This document shows, one piece after another, positions 8,231 through 16,683 of a DNA stretch of 64,000 nt (position 1 is its first letter; each line of letters opens with the position of its first letter). Under the pieces are notes generated by a model. The model saw only the letters and a list, made by a program, of their open reading frames with translations, ran no database searches and was not told where the DNA came from. A program made the position numbers and the translations under genes. The stretch spans positions 4,292,501 through 4,356,500 of the forward strand of contig NZ_LT629758.1 in the NCBI RefSeq assembly GCF_900104725.1. The letters run 5' to 3'. This DNA comes from Actinoplanes derwentensis. Lineage in GTDB: Bacteria; Actinomycetota; Actinomycetes; Mycobacteriales; Micromonosporaceae.

Positions 8231-8445
8231 ACCGGCAGCGCCGTACGGTGGGCGGGGACGGTGGTCGTACTGTGCCTCCGGCCTGGTGTTGATGTCGAGC
8301 CTCGTGCTGGCATCGCGGTCCCCTTCCGCAGCGGGTGTGGCTGGGGATCACTGTTCCGGCCGGACCGGCGTCAGGGAACGTCGCATCGGTGATCGCTGCC
8401 ATCGGTGCGGCTAATGGTGGGCGCCGTCGTCACACCGGGCCGTCA

Positions 8446-9012
8446 TCACACCGGGACTCCCGGCAGGGCGCGGCCGGAGCCGTACGACGAGCCGGCCCGG
8501 TCTCGTTCCAGCCAGCCGGACTCGACCAGCATGCGGCGCACCGCGGCCACGTCGTCGGCGGCCGCCGCGATCCGGGTGTTGACCTCGGTCTCGGTGAGGA
8601 CGCCGTCGACGGCCACGAACCGGGCGAACAGCTCGGCCATCTGCCGGGCCTTCTCGCTCAGCGTCGGGGGCAGACTGCTCAGCCGGCCGTGCGAGAAGTA
8701 GGCGCGGAGCTTCGGGTACTCCGCCAGCAGCGGTGCGATCGGCTGTCCCCGGTCCAGGGCCTCGGCCGCCTCGCGCAGCACGCCGTCACGTGCCCGGTAG
8801 TAGCCGTTGCCGGTGCCGGTGGCCACGCCCGCGCCGACCAGGCGGCCGAGCAGCTCGGCGACCTCCGGTTTCGGCAGGTCCAGGTGGATCGACATCTCGA
8901 AGATGGTGCAGCCGTCCTTCGCGTGCCGGGCCAACTCGGCGAAGGCCCGCAGCCGGACCGGGTGGGACAGCAGCATCAGGAGGCCGGCGGCGTGCGCGGT
9001 GTCAACGGACAT
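8446..9012 (-). CDS. Winged-helix transcriptional regulator with DUF2087 domain
   Basis: A 188-aa protein. Residues 1-75 form an ArsR-like winged helix (LLMLLSHPVRLRAFAELARH, then a recognition helix around LDLPKPEVAELLGRL). Residues 105-185 match DUF2087, with the conserved FSHGRLSSLPPTLSEKARQM and LTETEVNTRI segments. It probably represses itself or nearby genes. The start at ATG 9012 is chosen because the helix-turn-helix begins just after it; a longer upstream frame runs antisense through the LPMO gene and is not credible. Confidence 0.85.
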   Translation of the reverse strand: MSVDTAHAAGLLMLLSHPVRLRAFAELARHAKDGCTIFEMSIHLDLPKPEVAELLGRLVGAGVATGTGNGYYRARDGVLREAAEALDRGQPIAPLLAEYPKLRAYFSHGRLSSLPPTLSEKARQMAELFARFVAVDGVLTETEVNTRIAAAADDVAAVRRMLVESGWLERDRAGSSYGSGRALPGVPV

Positions 9013-9085
9013 CCCCTCACCGTAGGCATCCGCCCGCCGCGGGGCACGCCAATTTCGCATTGACTTAGTTCGATCGATGGGTGAA

Positions 9086-9099
9086 GCTGTGGCCACAGC
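9086..9099. promoter_or_regulatory. Candidate operator upstream of the LPMO gene
   Basis: GCTGTGGCCACAGC is a perfect 14-bp palindrome 106 nt before the LPMO start. Its position fits an operator, but I cannot name the regulator. Confidence 0.4.
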
Positions 9100-9204
9100 A
9101 CTGCCTTCGGGGTCACGCGGTGCGCGCGAGCACGGGCAGCTTGCGCGCAGTCCACCGCAGCCGGCCGTCCATGTCGACGGCCTTCGCTCAGGAGTGCTGA
9201 GTTC

Positions 9205-10293
9205 ATGCGCATCAAGTTTCTGATCTCCGCGGTGGTCGCCGCGCTCGCCGCGACCTTCGCACTCGTCTTCGTGCCGTCCGGCCCGGCCGCCGCGCACGGC
9301 AACGTCGTCAGTCCCGCCTCCCGCAACTACGGCTGTTTCGAGCGCTGGGGCTCCGACTTCCAGAACCCGGCCATGGCCACCCAGGACCCGATGTGCTGGC
9401 AGGCGTGGCAGGCCAACCCGAACGCCATGTGGAACTGGAACGGCCTCTACCGGGAAGGTGTCGCCGGCCAGCACGAGACAGTCATCCCCGACGGGCAGCT
9501 GTGCAGCGCGGGCCACACCGAGAGCGGCCGGTACAACGCCATGGACGCCATCGGCGACTGGAAGGCCACGTCGATCGGCAACTCGTTCACGGTGTCGCTG
9601 TTCGACGGGGCCCGGCACGGGGCCGACTACATCCGGGTGTACGTCAGCAAGGCCGGATACAACCCGGTGACCACGGCTCTGAAGTGGTCGGACCTGCAAC
9701 TTCTCACCACGGTGCCGAACACCCCGGCGGCACAGTGGACCCAGCAGCTGGCCAACGGCGTGCAGCAGGACATCCCGGTGAGCACGAGCGGGCGGTCCGG
9801 GCGGGCCGTCGTCTACACGATCTGGCAGGCCAGCCACTCGGACCAGTCGTACTACTTCTGCAGCGACGTGAACTTCGGCGGCACCACCTCACCGTCGCCG
9901 AGCACGTCGACTTCCCCGTCGTCGTCGCCGTCCACGTCGCCCTCGGCGTCTGCGTCTGCGTCTGCGTCGCCGTCCACCTCCACTCCGCCGGTCAACGGCT
10001 CCTGCGCGGGCACCCACGCGGTGACGTCACAGTGGTCGGGCGGCTATCAGGGCGAAATCAAGATCACTGCGGGGAGTACGGCGATCAAGAGCTGGATCGT
10101 CACCCTCACCTACCCCGGCACGCCTTCGATCGCGCAGGCGTGGAACGCGACCATCACCACCAACGGGAACTCGGTCCAGGCGACGAATGTGTCGTACAAC
10201 GGCAGTGTGGCGGCCGGGGCCAGTACCAGTTTCGGGTTCCTCGGCTCGGGAAGCCCGGTCGCGCCGACGGTGGCCTGCGCGGCCACCACGTAA
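9205..10293 (+). CDS. Secreted lytic polysaccharide monooxygenase (AA10) with CBM2
   Basis: A 362-aa exported copper enzyme that oxidatively cleaves cellulose or chitin. A signal peptide (1-30) ends at AAA|HGN, leaving the mature N-terminal His31 that forms the copper His-brace with His138 (GARHGADY, within the conserved strand before RVYVSKAGYNP). The buried aromatic residue near copper is in YYFCSDV. A Ser/Pro/Thr linker (about 226-263) joins a C-terminal CBM2 (264-362) with its paired Cys and Trp (CAGTHAVTSQWSGGYQGEIK). Architecture matches cellulose-active Streptomyces LPMO10s, so cellulose is the likelier substrate. Start ATG 9205. Confidence 0.95.
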   Translation: MRIKFLISAVVAALAATFALVFVPSGPAAAHGNVVSPASRNYGCFERWGSDFQNPAMATQDPMCWQAWQANPNAMWNWNGLYREGVAGQHETVIPDGQLCSAGHTESGRYNAMDAIGDWKATSIGNSFTVSLFDGARHGADYIRVYVSKAGYNPVTTALKWSDLQLLTTVPNTPAAQWTQQLANGVQQDIPVSTSGRSGRAVVYTIWQASHSDQSYYFCSDVNFGGTTSPSPSTSTSPSSSPSTSPSASASASASPSTSTPPVNGSCAGTHAVTSQWSGGYQGEIKITAGSTAIKSWIVTLTYPGTPSIAQAWNATITTNGNSVQATNVSYNGSVAAGASTSFGFLGSGSPVAPTVACAATT

Positions 10294-10334
10294 CTCTTCC
10301 CCCTCCCGGTTCATCTTTGTTACAGTGCGGTTAA

Positions 10335-10348
10335 TGGGAGCGCTCCCA
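10335..10348. promoter_or_regulatory. CebR-type operator without an obvious target gene
   Basis: TGGGAGCGCTCCCA is identical to the 14-bp CebR box that controls cellulose/cello-oligosaccharide genes in Streptomyces. It lies 42 nt after the LPMO stop. Downstream to 10662 there is no recognisable glycosidase or transporter: only a short Pro/Arg-rich open frame (GTG 10396 to 10611, 71 codons, with GGAGG 16 nt upstream) interrupted by a strong hairpin. The region from 10294 to 10662 may be what remains of a deleted cellulase locus. Confidence 0.65.
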
Positions 10349-10530
10349 GGTCTAGCCGTCCCCCGAGTCCAGAACGGAGGCCAGCCACCACCCGCGTGAC
10401 CACCCCCGAAGGCCACGCAGTGCTGAACCTCAACCGGGACCGAGGCAGCCCCACCTCGCCCCGTCTCTCCGGCGGCCCGCCAACGCCCGCCGGAGACCCC
10501 GGCCATGGTCCCCGCCGTGACCGAGCGCAT

Positions 10531-10560
10531 GCAGCGGCACCGGCAGCCCGGTGCCGCTGC
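10531..10560. terminator. Perfect 13-bp hairpin
   Basis: GCAGCGGCACCGG (10531-10543) pairs with CCGGTGCCGCTGC (10548-10560) across a CAGC loop. It lies about 180 nt downstream of the CebR-type box and would end any short transcript from there. Confidence 0.7.
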
Positions 10561-10662
10561 ACCGCGTTCCCCGCACCGGACCCACCGCGGTCACCGGATT
10601 CGCGTCACTGACACTCCGGGGACAGGGTCCCGCCGCGGCCGGGGATTCATGACAATGCATCT

Positions 10663-11211
10663 GTGCACATTCACGGGGAACTCCGGAACACCCTTGATGT
10701 CATCGCCGAACCCCGGGAGCGGCTGCCTGCCCGGCGAGCCGTCACGGCCGGGTGGGTGGCGGCGCTGGCGGCCGGCGGGTTCCTGCCGTTGCATCTGGTG
10801 TGGGCCGCCGGGATTCCGTTGTTCGCTGACCCGGAACGATTCGCGCGGTGGTACGCGAACGGCGGCGCGGCCTACCTGTGGGTGCTGAACGGGCTCGCCG
10901 TGCTGCCGGTGATTCTGGCGTTCGCACTGATTCAGCCGCGGGGGCTGGTGTTTCCGGGATGGGTTCCGGGGGTGGCAGGGCGGCGGGTGCCACGGTTGTT
11001 GCTCATCGTTGCGGGATACGCGCTGGTGGCTGCACTGAGCGGATACACGCTGTTCGCGTTCGTGCTCACCTTCGTTCAGCTGGGCGCGCCGGAGGAGATC
11101 TTCAACCCGTGGACCGGGGTCTACGAGTTCGTCCAGTTCACGGTGTGGATCGTCGCTCTGACGGTGGCCGTCCACTCCTACGACATCCGGACACGCTGCG
11201 ACAGCCGGTGA
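10663..11211 (+). CDS. Hypothetical integral membrane protein, 4 TM
   Basis: A 182-aa protein with four hydrophobic segments (about 28-50, 66-86, 105-130 and 146-168) and a short charged N-terminus. It has no family I recognise; the spacing resembles small DUF-type actinobacterial membrane proteins. GTG at 10663 follows a GACAAT -10-like element by 7 nt, so translation may be leaderless; a start further downstream, before the first helix, is also possible. The start is uncertain by up to 25 codons. Confidence 0.65.
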   Translation: MHIHGELRNTLDVIAEPRERLPARRAVTAGWVAALAAGGFLPLHLVWAAGIPLFADPERFARWYANGGAAYLWVLNGLAVLPVILAFALIQPRGLVFPGWVPGVAGRRVPRLLLIVAGYALVAALSGYTLFAFVLTFVQLGAPEEIFNPWTGVYEFVQFTVWIVALTVAVHSYDIRTRCDSR

Positions 11212-11249
11212 CGGGCGGCCCGGCAGCGGGCGTGGGAGACGGGGCGGGG

Positions 11250-11747
11250 CTATCTCAGTGCCAGGGTGCTGGTTCGGGGTAGCAGGCCGGAGTTGGCGAC
11301 CCGGGCCGCCAAGGGGCCGGCCAACTGGGCGAACCGGGCGGCGGCCGGACCCAGGGACAGCCATGGGGCGACGGCCAGTTCGTCGGTTCGGGTTTCCAAG
11401 GCGGCTCGGGCCTCCGCGCCGGCGGGCGTCGCGGTGCCGCCAGAGGTCGTCCAGCCCCGGGCGGTCAGGCGGTCCAGGGCGGCCTGCCATTCGTCGGCGG
11501 TCCAGCCCCGGCTCGCGAGGACCTCGGGGGCGACGGCGCCTATCGAGGCGAACGACACCAGCAACTCGCAGGGGTCGAAACCCGCGGTCAGGGCGGCGGC
11601 CATGTGGCCGTCGCCGCGGTGCTCGCGCAGGATGGTCGCCGCCTGCCAGAGGATCAGGTGCGGTTCGTCGGGCCAACCCAGGTCCAGGTTCGCGGCGGCT
11701 AACTGCAGTGGCTCGATCACACGCCACATCGAACGAGATGGATTCAT
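11250..11747 (-). CDS. SCO6745-like protein with an internal deletion
   Basis: A 165-aa protein. MWRVIEPLQL at the N-terminus resembles the opening of SCO6745-family proteins (LWxxxEPxHxV). The text then jumps straight to the C-terminal half of that family: LWQAATILREHRGDGHMAAAL, then RGWTADEWQAALDRLTARGW. The intervening 110-130 residues are missing, although the frame is open throughout. The family is of unknown function, with a winged-helix-like C-terminus. The gene may be a decayed copy or a shortened functional variant. ATG start at 11747; downstream of pcaF on the same strand. Confidence 0.6.
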   Translation of the reverse strand: MNPSRSMWRVIEPLQLAAANLDLGWPDEPHLILWQAATILREHRGDGHMAAALTAGFDPCELLVSFASIGAVAPEVLASRGWTADEWQAALDRLTARGWTTSGGTATPAGAEARAALETRTDELAVAPWLSLGPAAARFAQLAGPLAARVANSGLLPRTSTLALR

Positions 11748-11794
11748 GGTCGCGATCCGACCATGTGCCGGGTCAGGATGTGATCCACCCTCGC

Positions 11795-12970
11795 TCAGGC
11801 GCTCTCCAGGACCACGGCCAAGGCCTGGCCGACGCCGATGCAGATGGCGGCCACGCCCCAGCGCTGGTCGCGTTCGCGCAGGACGTGGGCGAGGGTGCCG
11901 AGGATGCGGGCGCCGGACGCGCCGAGCGGGTGGCCGATGGCCAGGGCGCCGCCGCGGGTGTTGACGATCTCCGGGTCGATGCCCCAGGCGTCGATGCAGG
12001 CCAGGGACTGTACGGCGAACGCCTCGTTGAGTTCGACGGCGCCGACGTCGGACCAGGTGATACCGGCCCGCTGCAGGGCCTTCTCGGCCGCCTGGACCGG
12101 GGCGAACCCGAAGTCCTGCGGGTCGAGGGCGTGCGCGGCCCGGCCGGCGATCCGCGCGATCGGGTCGTAGCCGATCTGGAACGCCGCCGCGGCGGTGCCG
12201 AGCAGGACGGCCGCCGCGCCGTCGTTCAAGGGCGACGCGTTACCGGCGGTGATCGTGCCGTCGGGACGGAACGACGGTTTCAAGCCGGCCAGCTTCGCGG
12301 TGCTGCTGTCGGCCCGGATGCTCTCGTCCCGGTCGCCGAGGTCGCCGGCCGGCACCGTCAGATCCTGGTAGAAGCCGTCGGTCCAGGCCTTGTCGGCGAG
12401 GACATGCGATCGTACGGCGAACTCGTCCTGTCGTTCCCGCGAGATCCCGTACCGGTCGGCGAGCTGCTCGTTGCACTCCCCCAGCGACACCGTCCACTCG
12501 GCCGGCATCCGCGGGTTGACCATCCGCCAGCCGAGGGTGCTGGAGACCGCTTCGAGGTTGCCGGCCGGGAATCCGCCCGACGGTTTCGGCAGCACCCACG
12601 GGGCCCGGCTCATCGACTCGGAACCGCCGATCACCACGATCTCGGCCTCCCCGGCGGCGATGGCACGGGAACCGATGATCGCGGCGTCGAGGCTGGAGCC
12701 GCAGAGCCGGTTGACGGTGTTCGCGGGCACGCTGGTCGGCAGCCCGGCGAGCAGGACCGCCATCCGGCCGACGTTGCGGTTGTCCTCGCCGGCTCCGTTG
12801 GCGGTGCCCCAGTGCACGTCGTCGATGTTGGCGGGGTCGAGTTCGGAGGCCTTCGCGAGCAGGCCGGTCAGGGCGGTGGCGGCCAGGTCGTCGGGGCGCA
12901 CACCGGCGAGCGCGCCGGAGTAGCGGCCGAACGGGGTACGGGCGGCGGCGTAGACGAACGAGTCGGTCAC
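11795..12970 (-). CDS. pcaF: Beta-ketoadipyl-CoA thiolase
   Basis: A 391-aa thiolase that cleaves 3-oxoadipyl-CoA to succinyl-CoA and acetyl-CoA, the last step of the beta-ketoadipate pathway. The acylated Cys is in NRLCGSSLDA (about residue 90), the catalytic His in GGALAIGHPLGASG, and the second Cys in CIGVGQ near the C-terminus. The pca context assigns it to PcaF rather than an acetoacetyl-CoA thiolase. The GTG start overlaps the pcaL stop by 4 nt (GTGA), so the two are translationally coupled. No pcaIJ CoA-transferase is in the window. Confidence 0.92.
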   Translation of the reverse strand: MTDSFVYAAARTPFGRYSGALAGVRPDDLAATALTGLLAKASELDPANIDDVHWGTANGAGEDNRNVGRMAVLLAGLPTSVPANTVNRLCGSSLDAAIIGSRAIAAGEAEIVVIGGSESMSRAPWVLPKPSGGFPAGNLEAVSSTLGWRMVNPRMPAEWTVSLGECNEQLADRYGISRERQDEFAVRSHVLADKAWTDGFYQDLTVPAGDLGDRDESIRADSSTAKLAGLKPSFRPDGTITAGNASPLNDGAAAVLLGTAAAAFQIGYDPIARIAGRAAHALDPQDFGFAPVQAAEKALQRAGITWSDVGAVELNEAFAVQSLACIDAWGIDPEIVNTRGGALAIGHPLGASGARILGTLAHVLRERDQRWGVAAICIGVGQALAVVLESA

Positions 12971-14076
12971 GGTGATTCCCCCAGAACCCGTTGAGCGATA
13001 CGGAAAGCGGTGTTGGCGGCCGGTACACCGCAGTAGATCGCGGTCTGCAGGATCAGCTCCTTGATCTCGTCGTCGGAGAGCCCGTTGGTGCGGGCGGCCC
13101 GGACGTGCATCGCCAGCTCCTCATCATGCCCGAGAGCGATCAGGGCCGTCAGGGTGATCAGCGAACGGTCCCGGCGCTGCAGGCCGGGGCGGGTCCAGAT
13201 CTCGTTCCAGGCGTACCGGGTGATCATGTCCTGGAAGTCGCGGGTGAACGGCGTGGTCGCGGCGGTGGCCCGGTCCACGTGCGCCGGGCCGAGCACCTCC
13301 CGGCGGACCGTGATACCGGCCGCCCGCTGCTCGTCGAAGTGCTGGTCCAGCAGGAACGCGACGACCTCGGGGCTCTCCGCCGGGGCCAGGTGGGCGACAT
13401 CGTCGAGCACCACCAGGCGCCCGGTCAGAACACCATCGGCGATCTCCCGGAGGCTGTCCGGCGGGGTCGGCTTGTCGTGCGCCCCGGCAACGGCCAGCAC
13501 CGGGGCGGCGATCTCGGCGAGCCGGTCCCGCACGTCGAACCCGGCGAGGGCCTCGCAGGCGCGCGCGTAGCTCTCGGCATCGGTCGCGCGCAGCGCCGCG
13601 ATCAGCGGTTCCGTGCCGTTGAACCCCGGAGCGAACCAGCGCTCCCGCGATCCGGCGACCACCGCCTCGATGCCTTCGGCCCGTACCAGTTCCGCCCGGT
13701 CGTGCCAGGCGGGCGCCGCGCCGATCTTCGCGCCGGTACAGAGCAGCACCGCACCGGTGACCCGCTCGGGCGCGTCGAGCAGCAACTGCAGGCCGACCGC
13801 GCCGCTCAGCGAGTCCCCGGCGAAGCCGAACGACTCCCCCGGCCGGATCCGATCGGCCAGGGCGAGCACCTCGCGGGCCAGGTCGGCGACGGTGAACGCC
13901 CCGGTCGCCGGGGCGCTGCGCCCGTGGCCGGGCAGGTCCCAGCCGACCACGTGGTAGCGCCCGTAGAGCCGCCCGGCAGCGGCTGACCAGAGCGTTTGCG
14001 CGGTGGTCCCGATCGAGGGCCCGAGCAGCAGCAACGGGCGCCCTGGGGCGTCGGTGAAGGTGGTCGCGGTCAGCAA
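12967..14076 (-). CDS. pcaL: Fused 3-oxoadipate enol-lactonase / 4-carboxymuconolactone decarboxylase
   Basis: A 369-aa bifunctional protein typical of actinomycetes. Residues 1-240 are an alpha/beta hydrolase (PcaD): oxyanion segment LLLLGPSIGT, GWDLPGHGRS, nucleophile elbow GDSLSGAVG and catalytic His in DDVAHLAPAE. Residues 250-369 are a carboxymuconolactone decarboxylase (PcaC), with TRYAWNEIWTRPGL, RSLITLTALIALG and ELAMHVRAARTNG. It converts 4-carboxymuconolactone to 3-oxoadipate. The start is TTG at 14076, 7 nt inside pcaB, with GAGAGGG upstream; the longer open frame is an antisense-free artefact of high GC. Confidence 0.92.
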   Translation of the reverse strand: MLTATTFTDAPGRPLLLLGPSIGTTAQTLWSAAAGRLYGRYHVVGWDLPGHGRSAPATGAFTVADLAREVLALADRIRPGESFGFAGDSLSGAVGLQLLLDAPERVTGAVLLCTGAKIGAAPAWHDRAELVRAEGIEAVVAGSRERWFAPGFNGTEPLIAALRATDAESYARACEALAGFDVRDRLAEIAAPVLAVAGAHDKPTPPDSLREIADGVLTGRLVVLDDVAHLAPAESPEVVAFLLDQHFDEQRAAGITVRREVLGPAHVDRATAATTPFTRDFQDMITRYAWNEIWTRPGLQRRDRSLITLTALIALGHDEELAMHVRAARTNGLSDDEIKELILQTAIYCGVPAANTAFRIAQRVLGESP

Positions 14077-15290
14077 ATCGGTCCCTCTCGGCGGGTTTTC
14101 CCGGCTCGGGCCAGGGCGGCGTCGATGATCTCGTCGGTCGCGCCCCGGTAGGGCTCGCCGGGGTCGGTGCCGACCGACCGTTGTTCGGCGTCGATTCCGG
14201 GGCGGGCGGCGGCCAGGTTGGCGGTCATCCAGGACTTCTCCACCTGGAGACCGGCCAGTAGTTCGGCGGTCTGCGAGCCGGCCGTGACGGTACGGCGGGC
14301 CACCGTCCGCAGAGTGGCCCACTCGATGTGCCAGCCGCCGTCGGGACGTTCGTCGACGGCCGCCGCCGCCCCCGCGTGCATGGTCGCGGCCAGGAACGGG
14401 GCGGCCAGGGCGGCCCGGCGGATCAGGATCGACAGGACCGGGTTCTGCTTGTTCGGCATCGCCGACGAGCCACCCCGCCCGGCGACGGTTCCCTCGGCCA
14501 GTTCGTGCACCTCGGGACGGGCGCCGACGAGCACGTCGTTGGCGATCCGGCCCCACGCGTCGGTGCAGGTCACCAGGGCGTCGGTGACGCCGGTCAGCGG
14601 GGCCCGGGCAGTGTGCCACGGGTCGCGGACCGGCAGGCCGAGAGTGCCGGCGGCGGTCTCGATCAGGCCGCGGACCGCGATCGGGGTGCCGGCCAGCGCG
14701 ACCGGCGCGGCCAGGCTGCCGGCCGCACCGCCGACCTGCACGGGCAGGTGATCGGCGAGGGCGAGGCGGTCCCGGGCGTCCAGGATGCTGTTGAGCCAGG
14801 TCGCTGCTTTAAGACCGAAACTGATCGGTACGGCGTACTGGGTCAGAGTCCGGCCCGGCATCAGGGTGTGACGGTGCTCGGCGGCCAGACGTACCAAAGC
14901 CTCGATCTGGATCTTGCAGTCGTCCTGGATCTTCGCCACCGCGTCGCGCACACACAGGACCAGCCCGGTGTCGATGACGTCCTGGCTGGTCAGGCCCTTG
15001 TGCAGCCAGGACGCGGCGGCCGGGTTGCGGGCCTTCAGGCGTTCCCGGAGCAACCTGAGCAGCGGGATCAGCGGGTTGCCGCCGGCTTCGGCACCGGCGG
15101 CCACCAGCGGGACGTCGTCCGGGCCGATCAGGCCGGACAGGTCGTCGTGGGCGGCCGGTTCGGCGACCCCGTGCCGTACGAGCGCGTCCAGCCAGGCGGC
15201 CTCGGCCCGGACCATGGCCGCCAGCACTGCCGCGTCGGTGAAGATGTCACCGGCGCGGTCGTCGCCGGGCCACAGGAGGTCGGTCACCAC
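14070..15290 (-). CDS. pcaB: 3-carboxy-cis,cis-muconate cycloisomerase
   Basis: A 406-aa member of the fumarase/aspartase superfamily that lactonises 3-carboxymuconate to 4-carboxymuconolactone. The signature GSSAMPNKQNP (about 259-269) and the LHKGLTSQDVIDTG segment are present. It lies between pcaG (11 nt upstream) and pcaL (overlap 7 nt). A GTG start at 15290 is taken, with a second GTG one codon later. Confidence 0.93.
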   Translation of the reverse strand: MVTDLLWPGDDRAGDIFTDAAVLAAMVRAEAAWLDALVRHGVAEPAAHDDLSGLIGPDDVPLVAAGAEAGGNPLIPLLRLLRERLKARNPAAASWLHKGLTSQDVIDTGLVLCVRDAVAKIQDDCKIQIEALVRLAAEHRHTLMPGRTLTQYAVPISFGLKAATWLNSILDARDRLALADHLPVQVGGAAGSLAAPVALAGTPIAVRGLIETAAGTLGLPVRDPWHTARAPLTGVTDALVTCTDAWGRIANDVLVGARPEVHELAEGTVAGRGGSSAMPNKQNPVLSILIRRAALAAPFLAATMHAGAAAAVDERPDGGWHIEWATLRTVARRTVTAGSQTAELLAGLQVEKSWMTANLAAARPGIDAEQRSVGTDPGEPYRGATDEIIDAALARAGKTRREGPIC

Positions 15291-15301
15291 ACACCCCGTC
15301 G

Positions 15302-15862
15302 TCAGGCCCAGGCGTCGCGCAGGCGCGGATAGGTCAGGAAGACCGTCTCATCCTCACCCTGCAGGCGCACGTCGAAGACCAGGCCGCCGGGCTCACGGCT
15401 GGTGATCAGCGTCTGGCGGCGGTCCGGTTCGACCGCGCCGAGCAGCGGATCGGACAGCAGTTCCGGCAGGTCCGGCAGGTAGGCGCGGGTGAACAACCGG
15501 TCCATCAGTCCGCGGGCGAAGACGGTGACCGCGAAGAACGGGGCGGTGCCGGGTTCGGTGGCGCCCGGTTCCAGGGTGAAGAACTGGTAGTGGCCGTCCC
15601 GGTCGGTGGCGGCCCGCCCCCAGCCGGTGAAGGTCCAGCCGTCGCGGCGCATCGAACCGGGCTGCCGCAGGATGGCGCCCTGCGGGTCGGCCTGCCAGAT
15701 CTCCAGGACCGCGTCCGGAACCGGATCACCGTTGCCGTCGCGGACGTGGCCGTGCAGCCGGACCGCCTTCGGGTTGCCCGGCGGCACCAGCTCGTTCATC
15801 GCGTCGTATTCCAGGCCCAGGTGGAAGAAGGGGCCGACCGTCTGACCAGGGACCGCGCTCAT
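15302..15862 (-). CDS. pcaG: Protocatechuate 3,4-dioxygenase alpha subunit
   Basis: A 186-aa subunit of the Fe(III) intradiol dioxygenase. It shows the family core QTVGPFFHLGL, VRLHGHVRDGNGDPVPDAVL and EIWQADPQG, and lacks the full Tyr/His iron set, as expected for alpha. The ATG overlaps the pcaH stop by one base (TGATG), which should keep the subunits stoichiometric. Confidence 0.94.
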   Translation of the reverse strand: MSAVPGQTVGPFFHLGLEYDAMNELVPPGNPKAVRLHGHVRDGNGDPVPDAVLEIWQADPQGAILRQPGSMRRDGWTFTGWGRAATDRDGHYQFFTLEPGATEPGTAPFFAVTVFARGLMDRLFTRAYLPDLPELLSDPLLGAVEPDRRQTLITSREPGGLVFDVRLQGEDETVFLTYPRLRDAWA

Positions 15863-16608
15863 CAGTTGATTTCCTCGGTGTCGGATTCCAGCGGGGTGCG
15901 GTGGGTGCCGGTGAGCACCACGTCCCAGCGGTAACCGGTGCTCCACTCCGGTGTGGTCACCTCGTGGTCGTACTGGGCGACCAGCAGTTCCCGGGCTTTC
16001 GGGTCGGTGATCGACTGGTAGATCGGGTCCAGCGCGAAGAGCGGGTCGCCGGGGAAGTACATCTGGGTGACCAGGCGCTGGGTGAAGTCGGTGCCGAACA
16101 GCGAGAAGTGGATGTGCGCCGGGCGCCACGCGTTGAGGTGGTTGCGCCACGGGTACGGTCCCGGCTTGATCGTCTGGAACCGGTAGGTGCCGTCCGGGCC
16201 GGTCAGCATCCGCCCGACACCGGTGAAGTTCGGGTCGTGCGGGGCCGGATGCTGGTCCCGCTGATGCCGGTACCGGCCGGCGGCGTTGGCCTGCCACACC
16301 TCGACCAGCTGGTTCACGACCGGATGACCGTCGCCGTCCAGGACCCGGCCGGTGACCACGATGCGCTCGCCGATCGGGGTGCCGGCGTGCTGGATGGTCA
16401 GGTCGGCCTCGTCGACGGCGACGTCCCGGTGACCGAAGGCGGGCGCCCACAATTCGACCGACTCCGGGTCGATCAGGTACGCCGGCTGCTTGGGGTGCCG
16501 CAGGACGCTGCTGCGGTAGGACGGGTAGTCGAGTCGCGGCTGCGGTCCGCCCGGCTGCTGGGCCGCCGCCTCGATCTCCCGGTTGATGTCAGCTTGTGAC
16601 GACTCCAT
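15862..16608 (-). CDS. pcaH: Protocatechuate 3,4-dioxygenase beta subunit
   Basis: A 248-aa catalytic subunit that opens the protocatechuate ring to 3-carboxymuconate. The core GRVLDGDGHPVVNQLVEVWQ, the iron Tyr in AGRYRHQRDQHPAP, the second Tyr in GPYPWRNHLNAW and the His pair in RPAHIHFSLFG are all visible. ATG 16608 has GGAG 7 nt upstream; a GTG two codons earlier is possible. It is first in the pcaHGBLF operon and divergent from the IclR regulator, 75 nt away. Confidence 0.94.
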   Translation of the reverse strand: MESSQADINREIEAAAQQPGGPQPRLDYPSYRSSVLRHPKQPAYLIDPESVELWAPAFGHRDVAVDEADLTIQHAGTPIGERIVVTGRVLDGDGHPVVNQLVEVWQANAAGRYRHQRDQHPAPHDPNFTGVGRMLTGPDGTYRFQTIKPGPYPWRNHLNAWRPAHIHFSLFGTDFTQRLVTQMYFPGDPLFALDPIYQSITDPKARELLVAQYDHEVTTPEWSTGYRWDVVLTGTHRTPLESDTEEIN

Positions 16609-16658
16609 GTTCACGCTCCGGACGCTAGGCGGTCGCCGGGAACTCGGCGATAAAGTTC

Positions 16659-16673
16659 TTCCGTTGAACGGAA
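16659..16673. promoter_or_regulatory. Candidate IclR-family operator, copy 1
   Basis: TTCCGTTGAACGGAA is a perfect 15-bp palindrome in the 75-nt gap between divergent pcaH and the regulator gene. It ends 10 nt before the regulator start. IclR-family aromatic regulators (PcaR, PobR) bind such sites. A near-identical site lies before pobA at 17406. Confidence 0.7.
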
Positions 16674-16683
16674 GGAGGCCGGG

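Noticed and set aside
8446..9837. A 463-codon extended frame for the DUF2087 regulator
   Set aside because: The extra 275 N-terminal residues run antisense through the LPMO gene; homology begins at ATG 9012.
12967..14619. A 550-codon version of the pcaL protein
   Set aside because: The added N-terminus overlaps pcaB in another frame and has low-complexity text; the TTG at 14076 fits family length and coupling.
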